From Toxotes chatareus (Eukaryota; Chordata; Actinopteri; Toxotidae), in the NCBI GenBank assembly GCA_016801885.1, contig CM028882.1, forward strand, positions 22,275,047-22,339,046: a stretch of 64,000 bases of DNA, in the 5' to 3' direction. Below, piece after piece: positions 13,861 through 25,170 of the stretch; position 1 is the stretch's first letter, and each line of letters opens with the position of its first letter. The notes below the pieces were generated by a model. The model was not told where the DNA came from. It saw only the letters and a list, made by a program, of their open reading frames with translations, and ran no database searches. The translations under genes were made by a program, and so were the position numbers.

Positions 13861-14007
13861 ATCAAAGATGGTCGCTGGCATCAGACGCACTTCATCTTCC
13901 AGACCCAGGACCCAAACTTACTCCCCATAGTGGATGTGTACAACCTACCGACAACAGAACCTGGTGCACGCTATAGCCTAGAGGTTGGACCCGTGTGCTT
14001 CTTATAG
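13861..14007 (+). CDS. Probable last coding exon of an unidentified gene (partial)
   Basis: A strong acceptor (pyrimidine-rich ctcccttcactttcag) ends at 13860. It is followed by 48 open codons and a TAG stop at 14005-14007. The peptide begins IKDGRWHQTHFIF, has PIVDVYNLP in the middle and ends VGPVCFL. Codon third positions are mixed and GC-richer than the surroundings, and the reading is free of stops from the first base, consistent with phase 0. No start codon or upstream exon is visible; the preceding 13.2 kb is satellite, so earlier exons must lie beyond the left edge. I do not recognise the protein. The alternative is a chance open stretch, but the acceptor plus amino-acid texture favours a real terminal exon. 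Confidence 0.55.
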   Translation: MKDGRWHQTHFIFQTQDPNLLPIVDVYNLPTTEPGARYSLEVGPVCFL

Positions 14008-15787
14008 GGCCCTATGGTGGGGCCAGGAATACTCCTTTAAGGAGTGACTGCATGGGGGAGGGTGGATGGGGGGGGGGTGGAGACTGGTTGTTCAGACCCC
14101 CATTCTCTCTCCAAAAAATATGCTTGGACTGCAGAAACAGGACAGGACCCCAGAGAAAGAGGACCCATTGGAAATGCAGAAACAGGACTTCTGGCACTAA
14201 TCAGCCTATGGAAAACGACAATAAGCTCCTTTTTCAGAGACTTGTTTGTGTGATACAAGATCTGAATGCCCCTTTCGGAAGTAATATCAGCGTCTCGTTT
14301 CTGTCATCTCTTGGACCATGTTGTATCATATTTTCTTTACGGTCTTATACCCAGTTTTGCAAGAACCTAAAAAGATTTCAAGAGATCTGTACAGAAATAT
14401 GGAACAGTTACACCTTCAAATGCAATAATTACTATTTTAATGTTAAAGTATTATTTATACATGTATATGTACTGTATATTGTAATATAAAGTGCAATAGT
14501 TATTGTTCCACAGCCTTTAGGCATATACAGTATCAACATCATATCACTCATTCAGGTATACGGTGTGCCTCAGACACACAGGCATACTGCCACCAGGCAA
14601 GTCTTTTTGAGCCTCTACTAACTGTCCAGCGCTGAGAGACCCCACATTTTATACAGATATCTTCACACAAACAACTGCTGTGTGGTGCTTTCAATGTTAA
14701 GGTGGAGCCAAGGTTTCCACAGTGTGAACCGAGAAAAGTGTGTCAAGATGCTACCTCGTACTGCACCTCTCATCTCACAGCAAACAAGTCGTTACCTGAT
14801 AGAATCTGGGATGACACAGAGGTGACACCTGGTGCTGCAACAGTTGACACTCGTATGATAAACTCCTGTCAGCTCTCAGCAAAGCAATGTCTGTGCTTTA
14901 CACAAAAAGAAGGGAAGATTGTAAAATATACACACAGGCCAAATTCATTAAATTATATTTTCAAGGTAGTATTTTAACATTTTCAATATTCTTTGTATGT
15001 CTGACACTATGAGTTAATTTTTTTTATTTGTCAAAATCTAAATGATAACTTTTATCTACAGTGGATTCTATTTAAATATTATTTAAATTCTGATTAGGTT
15101 TCCAGTTCAAGGTCATCAAGGTCATGTTTTAACACATTTTTGGTTATTTGGAGCTTTAAAGATTCTACAGTTTGTACAAGTTTTTGTTTTTTTTTTTTGT
15201 TTGTTTTTTAAATAACTGTCCTAGACAATCAACTGTATTTTAGGACACTGCCAGCCTTATCATTTACTGTTGATGCATTTGTCACTAAAATGTGCAGCAA
15301 TTATGGTTGGTCCCACCAATCTATAAACTCAGAGGATTTCTTACAATACACAACATTAAAGCTACCACAGTACATGGGCTTACAGTGTTTGGTCTGAACA
15401 GACATTTTATTCTGTGCGAATGCAGTCTCATGACTTAACAGGTAATTTAATAAATGTCTGAAACCTTTGATGATAAGCAGCTTTCAATTTTTTGGCATCA
15501 AAGAAAACTTCATAGCAAAGCGAGATAATAAAATGCATTTAAACTGCCAACTTGTGACAGTGCATTTTCGCTTCCTTCCGTTCATTTCACACCTGGAAGT
15601 CAAATCCTGACAGCTAATACCATTGTAAACACAGAGAAAAATTGTGTCCTTGAAGTAATGCCTTGGTTTTTTTTCTCTGCAACTTTTCTCCTCAGTGTCA
15701 ACTGCAGTCTTATTGGATACAAAAACACAAACAGACTTTGAGTTTGAAAGCACTATATTAGCAGACTCTATGTTAAAATACATGGTC
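14008..15787. other. Convergent intergenic interval with presumed 3' UTRs
   Basis: This lies between the stop of the left partial gene (plus) and the stop of the SDR gene (minus). The left part should be the 3' UTR of the plus gene and contains a ten-G run near 14070 and two gcagaaacaggac copies near 14130 and 14175. The right part should be the SDR 3' UTR. ORFs here (13995-14489 and 14702-14977, plus) match nothing I know and lack splice context. No RNA gene was seen. Confidence 0.5.
15406..15411 (-). terminator. Candidate polyadenylation signal of the SDR gene
   Basis: TTTATT on the plus strand reads AATAAA on the minus strand, about 380 bp downstream of the SDR stop codon. Other AT-rich near-matches exist nearby, so this is only the best-placed candidate. 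Confidence 0.35.
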
Positions 15788-18700
15788 TTATCTTGGGCAC
15801 ATGGCATGGCGACCTCCATCAATAGGAAGGTTGACTCCAGTAATGAAGCTGGCAGCGTCAGACGCCAGGAAGGCGATGCTGTGGGCCACTTCCTCCACTT
15901 CGCCTGGTCGACCGAGGGCATGGGTCTGCTTACACTTCACAAGAAACTGGTGGTGAAAAAGACAGAACAAGGATACATATATTTAGTTTTTAGAATTTTC
16001 AAAAGATTAAAAGGTGATTCTTTGGGTATGTTTAGATTTTTTGCATGCAGACAGAAGAGGAAGCAGGGCAGACCGGGACCAAGTTCGGGACTTCACAGTA
16101 CAATTCAGATGTATGAGCATGATGCCCAAAATGTTTTGTTTTAGTGGCAGGATGCAGAAGTGTTATGTCATGATGACGTTACCTGAGCGTACTGCTCCTC
16201 ATCCAGTCCTGCTCTCTTGTGCACATCTGTGATGATCACACCCGGGCTGGAGAGATAAAAGCAGGAATATATAATATGGTACAACAAAAATACTAAAGTT
16301 CACCAGAGAAAACTGATTTCAGTGATTTTCCAAAGACACTTTTAGACAATCTGCATAAAGATGGCATGTGAACTAAAACAAGAATGGGGGAAGAAAGTGT
16401 GACACTAAAGCGATATTGTGCAAGAATAAAACATTCATTCCACGTACCAGACAGAGTTAACTCTGACTTGCTTTGATGCCAGCTCTGAAATGAAAAGCAG
16501 TCATGTGATTTCCTGTGCTTTTGTGCCATTGTGAACTTTTACAATGCTGAACATACAAGGTTAAACTGGCTCAACTCACCAAGTGCTATACAGCGTGTGA
16601 ACTGGTCAATGGCAGACTTGGACATGCAATAGGCCAGCACACCAGGGAACTACAGAGAGAAAATATCACAGCTCTCAAAGATGCTTCATAATAAATAAAG
16701 CCAATGCATATGGAGGGTGCTGTTAGAAACCTTTGTCCAGTTGCATAATACCCACTGATCTCTGTCCATTAACGCTGGATACGTTGACGATGGAGCCTTT
16801 GGTCTTGATCAAGTGGGGCACACAAAGTTGAGTCAGATGATATACAGATCTGAAATAAGAAACAAAAGTTTGGGGACACACAAACTAAGATATCAAAAAT
16901 TATAGCTGTGTTGATAAAAGCGATTCTCCTATTCTGAATCGATTCTCAATTTATTTTCAAGATCGATTCGTACGTGCACGAATTCGCGTCATCGAATTCA
17001 CGCATGCGCGCGTGGTGTGAAGCTACCAAACAATGAACATGGCGTCTGACATAATTTAGTAATGCCCAAGTTTGAACTTTTTTTTTTTTACGTTAACTAA
17101 GCATTGCTTACTGTCCGACGAGGTTCATTGTTTGGTAGATTCACACCACACGCGCATGCGTGAATTCGATGATGCGAATTGAAGTTGAAAATAAATTGAG
17201 AATCAATTCAGAGTAGGAGAATCGATTTTATCAACACAGCTCTATCAAAAATATACTTTAACACTTGATATGAAGTTGGGGTTTTAGTACTAGCATGACT
17301 CTAGAGTCCTCTCAATGTTAAATTCTGTGATGGGATTCACCAGGGTGATAACAGCAGTATCGCACCCACAAAACAGAAAACACTGCTACATCTATTTTTA
17401 TAAAATACAATTTTCTTCATTTCCCAAACAGCATTTACTATAATGCAAATAATATTGAAATAAAATGGATCATTTCCATTTCAAATCATCTTCAGTTTCA
17501 TTCATGTGGTGCAACTTAATTATTATTTTTTTTTTTTAACATTTCTACAGCCTGAGATTGTTTCTTGCTGAAAAGGGGAAGAACTCTCTTACTTTGCCTT
17601 AGTCACTACACAGTTACACTCCCATCACTCAATTCTAAAAGCATGTCATATACCATATATCTCTTTTCCAATCTTCCATGAAAACATTTCAACTATTCAC
17701 TGGACTGCCATCATCTGTCATATCCTTGCTACTGTACACTCAGCACAATACATCTGAATGATGTTATGATGTCAGGGGTTTGAAATCCTACCTGACATTG
17801 ACGTTCATGACCTTGTCATACTGGGCTAGGTCTGTCGTCTCGATGCTGCCCATGGCCAGGATACCGGCGCTGTTCACCAGGACATCCAGCCGGCCGAAGT
17901 GAGCGACGGTTTTCTCCACTGTCTTCCTTACTATCTCCTCATCAGTCAGGTCTCCAGGAACCAGCAAAGGCTGCACAGTAATGAACACACAGTGTTTTGT
18001 TTGGTATTTTACGGCATTTTTGGACAAGGGTAAAAATCTTATTCATGCAATAAAGAACAAATCACTTTGTGTGTTTGCATGTCAGCATCACATTGCCACT
18101 TAATATTATCTACATGTTTAAATTTATTTGACATCCATGCTGCAAATGCTAATTTGACTTTAAACTAATTTACTTGAGTTTTATCCTACGGGACTGTTCC
18201 CAAATAGAGCTACATTTGAAAACATATTAATAATTAGGACTCATTATTTTGACAACAAATAATGAGTCCTGATAAAATTGACTGGCTGCAAAGGGAGGCT
18301 GTCATACACAAGTGCTGTCACGCCAAACTCCGTTCAAAAAACAGATTAAAAATATAGAAATTGATTAACTGTGTTCTTTAAATATTCAAACTTCTCCTCC
18401 TCCGCCATGAACTGCATTCAACGACCTCTTCCCACAGTGCCACATGCACGTACTGTGGTTAAACGTTATCCAAGTCACACAGTGTCCCGCTCAGTGTGGG
18501 AGTTCGTACCTCTGCGGCTCCACAGTCGGTGCACTGTTTGGCTACTTTGTTGAGGTTTTCCACGTCGCGGCCGTTGAGAGCCAGCAGGGCTCCGAGTTTG
18601 GCGAACAGGACGCTCGTACCTGCCCCAATGCCTGAGCTGGCACCCGTTATCAGGGTCACTTTCCCCTTCAGGGAAGACACCTAAAATACAAACACAAGCT

Positions 18701-18858
18701 CAAACGTTAAGTCCACGCACAGGGTCTTACCATGGATAAGCGAGCTGCAATTTAGTTCACGCACGACAAGTATTAAAGCCATGCTAACAACACATAGAAA
18801 CAACGGTAAACTGCACGCAAGACAGCAAACTTACTTTAAAAGCATCGTCTGAGGCCAT
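15788..18858 (-). CDS. Classical short-chain dehydrogenase/reductase, 8 exons, 265 aa
   Basis: Coding exons on the minus strand: 18858-18835, 18680-18510, 17970-17792, 16849-16756, 16649-16580, 16484-16448, 16246-16183, 15946-15788. All introns are GT/AG and the 798 nt close as 265 codons plus TAA. The protein is a complete classical SDR: cofactor motif TGASSGIG at 20-27, NSAG at 98-101, active-site Asn123, Ser150, Tyr163 and Lys167 (YCMSK), PGVIITDVH after the active site, and a C-terminal end with TGVNLPIDGG. The NGRD after the second strand suggests NADP(H) preference (inference). There is no signal peptide or membrane segment, so it is probably a soluble oxidoreductase. It resembles the FabG-like proteins of fish annotation; the substrate cannot be told. 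The start is the only ATG before the motif and has its own short exon of eight codons. Confidence 0.93.
16901..17242. mobile_element. Hairpin MITE (hAT-like) in intron 3 of the SDR gene
   Basis: A 342-bp, nearly perfect palindrome. The left end has AGCTGTGTTGATAAAA followed by GATTCTCC; the right end carries the reverse complement. The inner arms also pair (gttcattgtttggtag on one side, its complement on the other), leaving a loop around 17041-17120. The identical 10-mer TATCAAAAAT stands immediately outside both ends (16891-16900 and 17243-17252), as a target-site duplication would. Duplications near 8 bp are typical of hAT elements; the extra bases may be chance. It has no coding capacity. 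The few mismatches between arms suggest a fairly young insertion or a strongly folding DNA. Confidence 0.85.
18236..18270. repeat. Perfect 14-bp inverted repeat with 7-nt loop
   Basis: AGGACTCATTATTT (18236-18249) is followed after seven bases by AAATAATGAGTCCT (18257-18270). It lies in intron 2 of the SDR gene. No function is known; it could form a small stem-loop or be a relic of a MITE. Confidence 0.85.
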
Positions 18859-19572
18859 TTCTGTGGGGTTTGTATGTAGTTTACATGTACTTGCTAGTGC
18901 CTGTGAGACGTGCTTCGTCCACTAATGATGACGCAATTTGACGAGTCAAGTTAATAACCATGCTAAACCAAAAAACTTTATTTAGTACAAAAGAGTAGCA
19001 ATTTATTTACATCGTCTACTGAGAAAAAATTAAATCCAAATCTATACAGCAGTGCTGTATAAAAGCCAGAAATGTGCTTTATCCTTTTTATGGTGTCAAT
19101 TGTGAATACATGAAAAAAAAAAGTTACGAATAACTTCATTACAAAGGCTGTGACATGAGTTTAAAGGAGACTAAGCATTTCTAAAAATTTACAATCACAG
19201 ACGTAGCTCCAAACTGCTGGATTTTGCATCAAGTTGTAAAATCTGGCATAATCTCACAGACAGTAAGGTGTTTAGTTATTAAAACAATATCATATTTTTC
19301 ACCCCACATGACATTTAAATGCTAGGTCATACTTACAAGAAAATTCTGTTGCAAAAATCTAATTTTATTCATACAACTTGGCACTTCACAGCCTCAGTCA
19401 GTGTCCTGTCTATTCTTGATGTCTGGGGGCTTTCTCTCCAATTTCTAGCCTCTGACAAGTTTTCCATTTTAACTTTGGCAAGGTATCATACACTGCATCA
19501 CTCTGATTATTGGAAACATCTCAGTTCATGGCTGTGTTAAAGGCCTATCTGCATGTCTGAAGTCCAAGAGGG
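18859..19572. other. SDR upstream region and PPIL3 3' region
   Basis: The right-hand gene PPIL3 ends at 19573 and the SDR gene starts at 18858, both on the minus strand, so about 700 bp must hold the SDR promoter and the PPIL3 3' UTR. Near 18925 the plus strand reads aatgatgacgcaattt, an ATF/CEBP-type sequence that could serve the SDR promoter (inference). No TATA box is evident at a convincing place. Confidence 0.4.
19364..19369 (-). terminator. Candidate polyadenylation signal of PPIL3
   Basis: TTTATT on the plus strand gives AATAAA on the minus strand about 200 bp beyond the PPIL3 stop codon. Position and hexamer fit, but no transcript evidence is available. Confidence 0.45.
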
Positions 19573-21271
19573 CTATCCAGCGAAAGGGTTAGCATGAATG
19601 GTCACGTCCTTTATCCGGGTTTCAGTCAGTGGTCGAAACGTCTTTTCATTGACAGGCAGTTTCTCCAGTTCATCCAGTGTTTCAAGGCCATCAATAATCC
19701 TATATGTTGAAGAGAGTGAGATGTCAGCTAACAATCTGAAATGAACTGAGGTCAGGCAGAAGCATGTACAAAAAGGCCAGTAGACTCCCCTTAATTATAT
19801 ATGATGTATCTTATAAATAAAATTTTAATCAGTCAATAACTGTCAAGTGCACTCTAACAAGTTGTGTCTAGAGTCAAAACAATTCCCACTGCATCACTCT
19901 TTCTCCCTACTACTATTCTCACATCTATCTCACATAACCATGGACTCATTTATTGGTCTAAATGTTACATACTTTCCAAACACTGTGTACTTCATGTCCA
20001 GATGAGGCTGTTTGGCATATGTGAAGAAAAACTGAGAGCCATTTGTGTTGGGGCCATTATTAGCCATAGAGACAACTCCTCTCACATTATGCTGAAATAA
20101 GAGAAATCAAAAGAACATAAAAAGTTACAACATTAAGCTCTGATCCCTGAATAAAAAAAAAAAAACATTTAGGTGAAAACTAGCCAGAAGAGGTACTCAC
20201 TTTTAAGTGCTCACTGTACTCATCTTCGAATTTGCGACCCCATATACTTGTTCCTCCTTTGCCTGTGCCTGAATAGTTGAATTGGAATACAGAAAAAAAA
20301 GACATATATGAGAATGTGAACTCTGACATTTCAGGTGTTGATTAAGTACAAGACCAGTCCTGTACCTGTAGGGTCTCCAGTTTGAACCATGAAGCCTTTA
20401 ATATTTCTGTGGAAGATGCAACCATTGTAGAACCCACTGGCACACAAAGCAAGGAAGTTCTGTAAAATAAAATAATTAAAAGAAAGACAGCTTATGAAAT
20501 ACCATGACTTCATCAAAGAAAAACATCAAAAGTTTGGTTTAGACCTTTGAAAATTACAGTGCCACTATTAAAGCACAGTTTCACAACTAAAACCAACTAC
20601 AAAAGAACACCATTCAAACTATTACAATATGATATTGAGCCTGTACGCATGCACTGAGGAATCAAAGCACAACAAGCCACCTTAACCAGAGTGCAGTCAT
20701 TTAGACATTCACTTCTCAATTTTGATCATGTGCTAATGTTAAAACTCCCAAACAGAACCAAACTATTAGTAGTTGAAAACCTGAAGGATGTGGACATATT
20801 GAAAGTGAGATGGAAGCTTTTTGAATTTTAATACAAACTTCTGTAGTGCACAACAGTCGACAATGTGAAGCGTGGTTTACATTGGAAAAAGGCAGTGAAA
20901 CATGTAACCCACCTCGCATGCTTTCGGTGTGCGCTCACAGAACAATTCGATTTTAATGTCTCCTAAATCTGTGTGAAGGGTAACAGCCTGTAAAATTGAA
21001 AACAACAACAACAACAAAAACCCCATGAAATCCTTAAAACGTTAACAGCAGGCACAGTAGCTACTGGTCATTCAGTAATGTTGGCTGTCTAGCTTAGCCG
21101 GTTGCCCGGATAGCAAACATTAGCAAATTATAACATTGCGCAAGCGTAGTTAGCTTGCTGGTTCCTTGCTAGATTAGCTGCGTTAAAAGTAAGAGTTAAT
21201 AACTTGTCGAGCTGTTCTCGGTTGTATTTCGACCAGAATCCGCTGGAAATTTCTGTAATGAAACTTACCAT
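19573..21271 (-). CDS. ppil3: Peptidyl-prolyl cis-trans isomerase-like 3 (cyclophilin), 161 aa
   Basis: Coding exons on the minus strand: 21271-21269 (ATG only), 20987-20913, 20459-20366, 20268-20201, 20091-19973, 19699-19573. Phases close to 161 codons plus TAG, the same length as human PPIL3, and the sequence follows that protein throughout (GDIKIELFCERTPKACE, FHRNIKGFMVQTGDPTGTG, NGPNTNGSQFF, ending ANPFAG). It is a single cyclophilin domain. Residues for proline isomerisation are present (Arg44, Phe49, Met50, Gln52). The tryptophan that binds cyclosporin in cyclophilin A is His110 here, as in human PPIL3. Known members are spliceosome-associated nuclear proteins. The gene is tandem with the SDR gene downstream and LRRC8A upstream. 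Confidence 0.97.
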
Positions 21272-21425
21272 TTCAAAAGCTGTGTCTGCGCGCAAGTGTG
21301 TCAGAGAAACATGTCCGTGTATGAGAACTTTCCCAGCGTTGAATGGTTCCGTAAGGACACAGTCGGAAGCAGTCGTTTGAAACGCGCGCGCACACACATA
21401 CGCACGCACGCACACAAAGGCAAAA
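21272..21425 (-). promoter_or_regulatory. PPIL3 5' UTR and promoter region with CA-rich tract
   Basis: Upstream of the ATG the DNA is CpG-bearing (tgtctgcgcgcaag, aacgcgcgcgcacac) and ends in a short degenerate CA/CG-alternating tract at 21386-21417. Inside intron 1 (21136-21146) TTGCGCAAGCG resembles an NRF1 site. These features fit a TATA-less housekeeping promoter; no start site can be placed from sequence alone. Confidence 0.4.
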
Positions 21426-21600
21426 TTTTTCATTATTTATGTATAAGTTACTTTTTAAAAACCTTGGACTAAACACGACGACTATCTCAATGGCAAATAT
21501 CTTATATAGCACTAGGGCAAATGATAATACAAGAGAGAATCGACTCCTTCATAACATCCAAGCAAGAGCTGAACAGAAACCAAATTTTTGGTCAACCAAG

Positions 21601-21611
21601 TTTATTTTATT
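21601..21611 (-). terminator. Tandem candidate polyadenylation signals for LRRC8A
   Basis: Two overlapping AATAAA hexamers on the minus strand, the last clear signals before the PPIL3 promoter. If used, the LRRC8A 3' UTR would be about 4.3 kb. Confidence 0.3.
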
Positions 21612-24600
21612 TTACCCTAGTGGATGGTGTACAAGAGAAGATGAGACACATGTTCAAAAAGAATATTCACTCACTGTCACCTCATTCATGTCAATACTGT
21701 TGCATTGATATTTTCATTGTTAATGAAAAACCTTTGCAAAAAAAAAAAAAAAAAAAGCAAAACACTGCATGAAACCAAATTTGTCACATCACTGGAACTG
21801 AGTTGGGGAACACTGAAAATGATTTTGTACCCAAAATAATAATTCAAAGAGGGCAAAGAACATGGACATCAATGGGTGACAAAGTCCCATAAAGCAAACA
21901 AAACACATACGTAGGTCACGCTTCATCTGTGCTGATCACAATGACAATTCAACAATTCTAACACAACTCAATTAATGCATGGTCATTGAGGGAAACACAG
22001 AATCAAGGTTAAACCAAGTGGTTTCTTGAAAAACACCAACACATTTTGTTTTAAACCAGCAGTCAATATTAAATACACCAAACTAGAAAAGAATGTATAG
22101 AAATGCATATAAAATGTTATCACAACTGTTTAAATAAATAAAAATACCAGGTGTCATAAAAAATAGGCAATCAACTCAAAAAGAAGTGAGTACTAGCTGG
22201 TTTCCTGAGAAATTTAGTTATACTATCATAACTCTAATAGCTGTCAAAATGAAAAAAGAAAAATAAATAAAATGACCCAAATGAAAAAAGGGAAAATATA
22301 GGGAACAAAAAGATTAACAATAACTATGAGACAAAAATCTTATGTATTTACTAACCCCACACTACTAGCAACCTACACAATGTATTTTTAATGTACTGAC
22401 CATTTACTTGCAGTGCTCACTACAAGACTTTACATTTAACATTTGTGACGCCAGCTTTAATTATGATAGTTGATTGTCTTAATCTGTGGTGTATTGCTGA
22501 GGCATTCTGGACATCATTTAAAATGCTCCAGTTGGGGCTTAAAGTTAAGGACCAAACTTCATTTGTTTTTCTGTGTAGCTCTAGAAATACTTAAATAGTA
22601 ATCAAATACCATTTTAATCTCATGGCTGGCAGTCAGTCACTTGAACCTTCCCATATCAGAAAATATACAAAACACACACTGTATACATTAAGTTGTATAC
22701 CATTATTTATATTTACCTAAACATAACTTGTGGGAGAGGTGCTATAGTGCAAAAGCATTCTCTAGGATCAAAAGCCTCCTCTAATCTACTTAACTTGAAA
22801 TTTTCACCATAATGTTAGTAATATGAAGGTGACAAAAAGAATGCCCATGCACATTAGAAAACTACATCACTACTTACTTTTTCATAGTTTAAATAAAGGC
22901 ATTATTGCACAATACAGGATAGTTAAACATGTTTTTGAAATGAATGTACATAACTATTCCTATGATTTTCAACCCAGTTGTTGTACTGTATATTGCTACT
23001 GTCCAAGCTTTCTTGCAGTCAGGTTTATTAAAACACAAAAACTTTTTTTTGATTCTCAGAGTGAACACAAGGTCCCTTGTTGTGTGTTGTGCTGTGTCAG
23101 AGCTGTGCATTGATCTTGAATACCATTTTTAGCATCATGCTGCTTGCAGTGGCAAAATGCAAGTTGCAAGAATTTGTGAACCTGGGACCTGCTTAGGTGA
23201 CACGTCAAAGTTAAAACTATCTCATAGATCTAATTCAGTAAGTCAAAATTGTAAGATATTACATTGTAAAAAAAAAAAATTCCCAGGCAGGGATTGGTTA
23301 ACATAAGAGATGAGTGTACGTGACACAAAAACCCCCCCAACTACTACAATTCTAGATCACATAAATAAGAACTTTAAATCATAATGTTTACTTTTTTTCT
23401 GACTCTTACTCTCTATAGTAACTGTCAGCAATGAACAGCAACACTGGTTAAGAGAGTTAAAGCTGTAATAGGGCTTTTATGACTTTTATGCAGCATAAAG
23501 TTAGCACAGCCATGACACAATGTCTCATTAATCAGATCTGAGACACCATATGTAGCTTATATTTGCCAAACTGATTATTGGTGTCACGTATACGATCACT
23601 TGTGAAAAGTCCACAGGAAGTGATGAGATGAAACATTTGAGCAAAATATAAAACAAAAAGCAAAACTGTCCCTTACCATCTGGGCCTGGGTGGTCTACTG
23701 AAGCTTTAAAAATTATAAGCTGAATCAAAGCACGGTCAAATGCCACAACAAAAATAACAGAAACATAACACAAAAGGAGTAAATTAAAGTTAAGGCAACT
23801 GACCTGAATTCCATGGCTCTTTTCATAAATGCCTCCTAATCTTTTTTTGCCACTGAAACGAATGTCTGAATTAAATCTTTACTTTTCATCGAGTGGAATG
23901 TAGCTTTTTATCCATAAGCTTTAAGTTTTTTGAAGTAAAAGCTAACATTTTAAATTTCACTGTTTCAGAAATGGCAATGGCAATTTTGAACCTTATTGCA
24001 TTGCCCCCCATGCAAAAAAAGATGAAATCACTAAATTATTTTTCACCTTAATGAATTATATCTGTAGCAGTTAAGATTGCTTACACTAATGATGGTAGTA
24101 AACTCATGCACAGGTGAACAACATCTACACTGAACACTGCACAATATTTGGGCAGTTCAGACAAATGAAAATAACAGAATAACATCCCTAATAAGTTAGA
24201 AACATCATATTACGGTGTTATAACAAGCTGAAAATAACACAAGGCCAGCACTCTTTTACTTGCTGCTTGCAGACACCAACACTCAGCTATCAGGGGATAC
24301 ATGTAGACCAGTGGTTACATCATATCCACTACAAAAAGGGCAATAAACCAATCTCTTGTCACGAGACAACCTATGTTAGTACACTGTGAACATTTGGAAC
24401 ACATTTCAATGTCATCATGTTATCCTCCTGTATAAGCTTCGTTTGAATTTTTATGATGCACACATGACTCATCTTATCCAAAACCTTTTCAGCATTTTCC
24501 CCATGGTTGTTCATTTTGCTTTGTGCAATGCATTGCAATCAAAAAATGTGAATGAAGCATGGCCATTAAACAGATTTTGCTCAGTTTCCACTGATTAGTA

Positions 24601-25089
24601 TACTGACAGTAAAGGTTGGGTATCTGCTTCCTGATAGGATGCTCCACTCATGTAACTGTGTGGGGGTTGATGTTGTGTAAATCTGGTCCACTGGGTGGCA
24701 TTCAGTACAGTAATTGCCTGTCCTCAAGCGCAAGGTCAAATGCACTACACAAGATTCCCCAGGAAGACGATCAACAACCCCTTCACCCTGCCAAACTAAT
24801 ATAAGGATAGCACTCTCTAGTCTAATACTAAATGCTGTACTGTTACCAAGGCTCAGACCAGCCAAAGACAGCTCCTCCTCTTCTACAGCACTTGCACTAC
24901 AAATACAGTGTCGCAAATGACCTCTTCCTGATACAACACCTTCTCAGATTCAAGGATCTCAGAATACAGAATCTTTCTTGACATGACTCATCATTAATTA
25001 TTGGGATTTTCTCTCATACTGTCATGATTTTCTCAACATTTTCAATCAAAGCACATACTAAAATAGTTCAAATCTGTATCCAATCAGTT

Positions 25090-25170
25090 CTGGACAATAG
25101 ATGGAGATTTAAAAGCCATCTATTGTCCAGACAATAGACAATAGATGGAGATATAAAAGCCATGACGTCA
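25090..25170. repeat. Inverted plus direct repeat ending in a CRE palindrome
   Basis: CTGGACAATAGATGG (25090-25104) is followed after 11 bases by its perfect complement (25116-25130). A 26-bp segment from 25094-25119 is then repeated at 25138-25163 with one substitution. The second copy runs into TGACGTCA (25163-25170), a consensus CRE palindrome. The block lies in the presumed LRRC8A 3' UTR, where the RNA would form a 15-bp stem. Confidence 0.85.

Noticed and set aside
13995..14489. Plus ORF of 164 codons
   Set aside because: Lies in the presumed 3' UTR, driven by a G-run and low-complexity composition, and no homology is recognised.
14702..14977. Plus ORF of 91 codons starting at GTG
   Set aside because: No splice sites, no recognised homology, AT-rich end.
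24581..24916. Minus ORF of 111 codons in the presumed LRRC8A 3' UTR
   Set aside because: No recognised family and an overlapping plus ORF of similar quality; probably chance.
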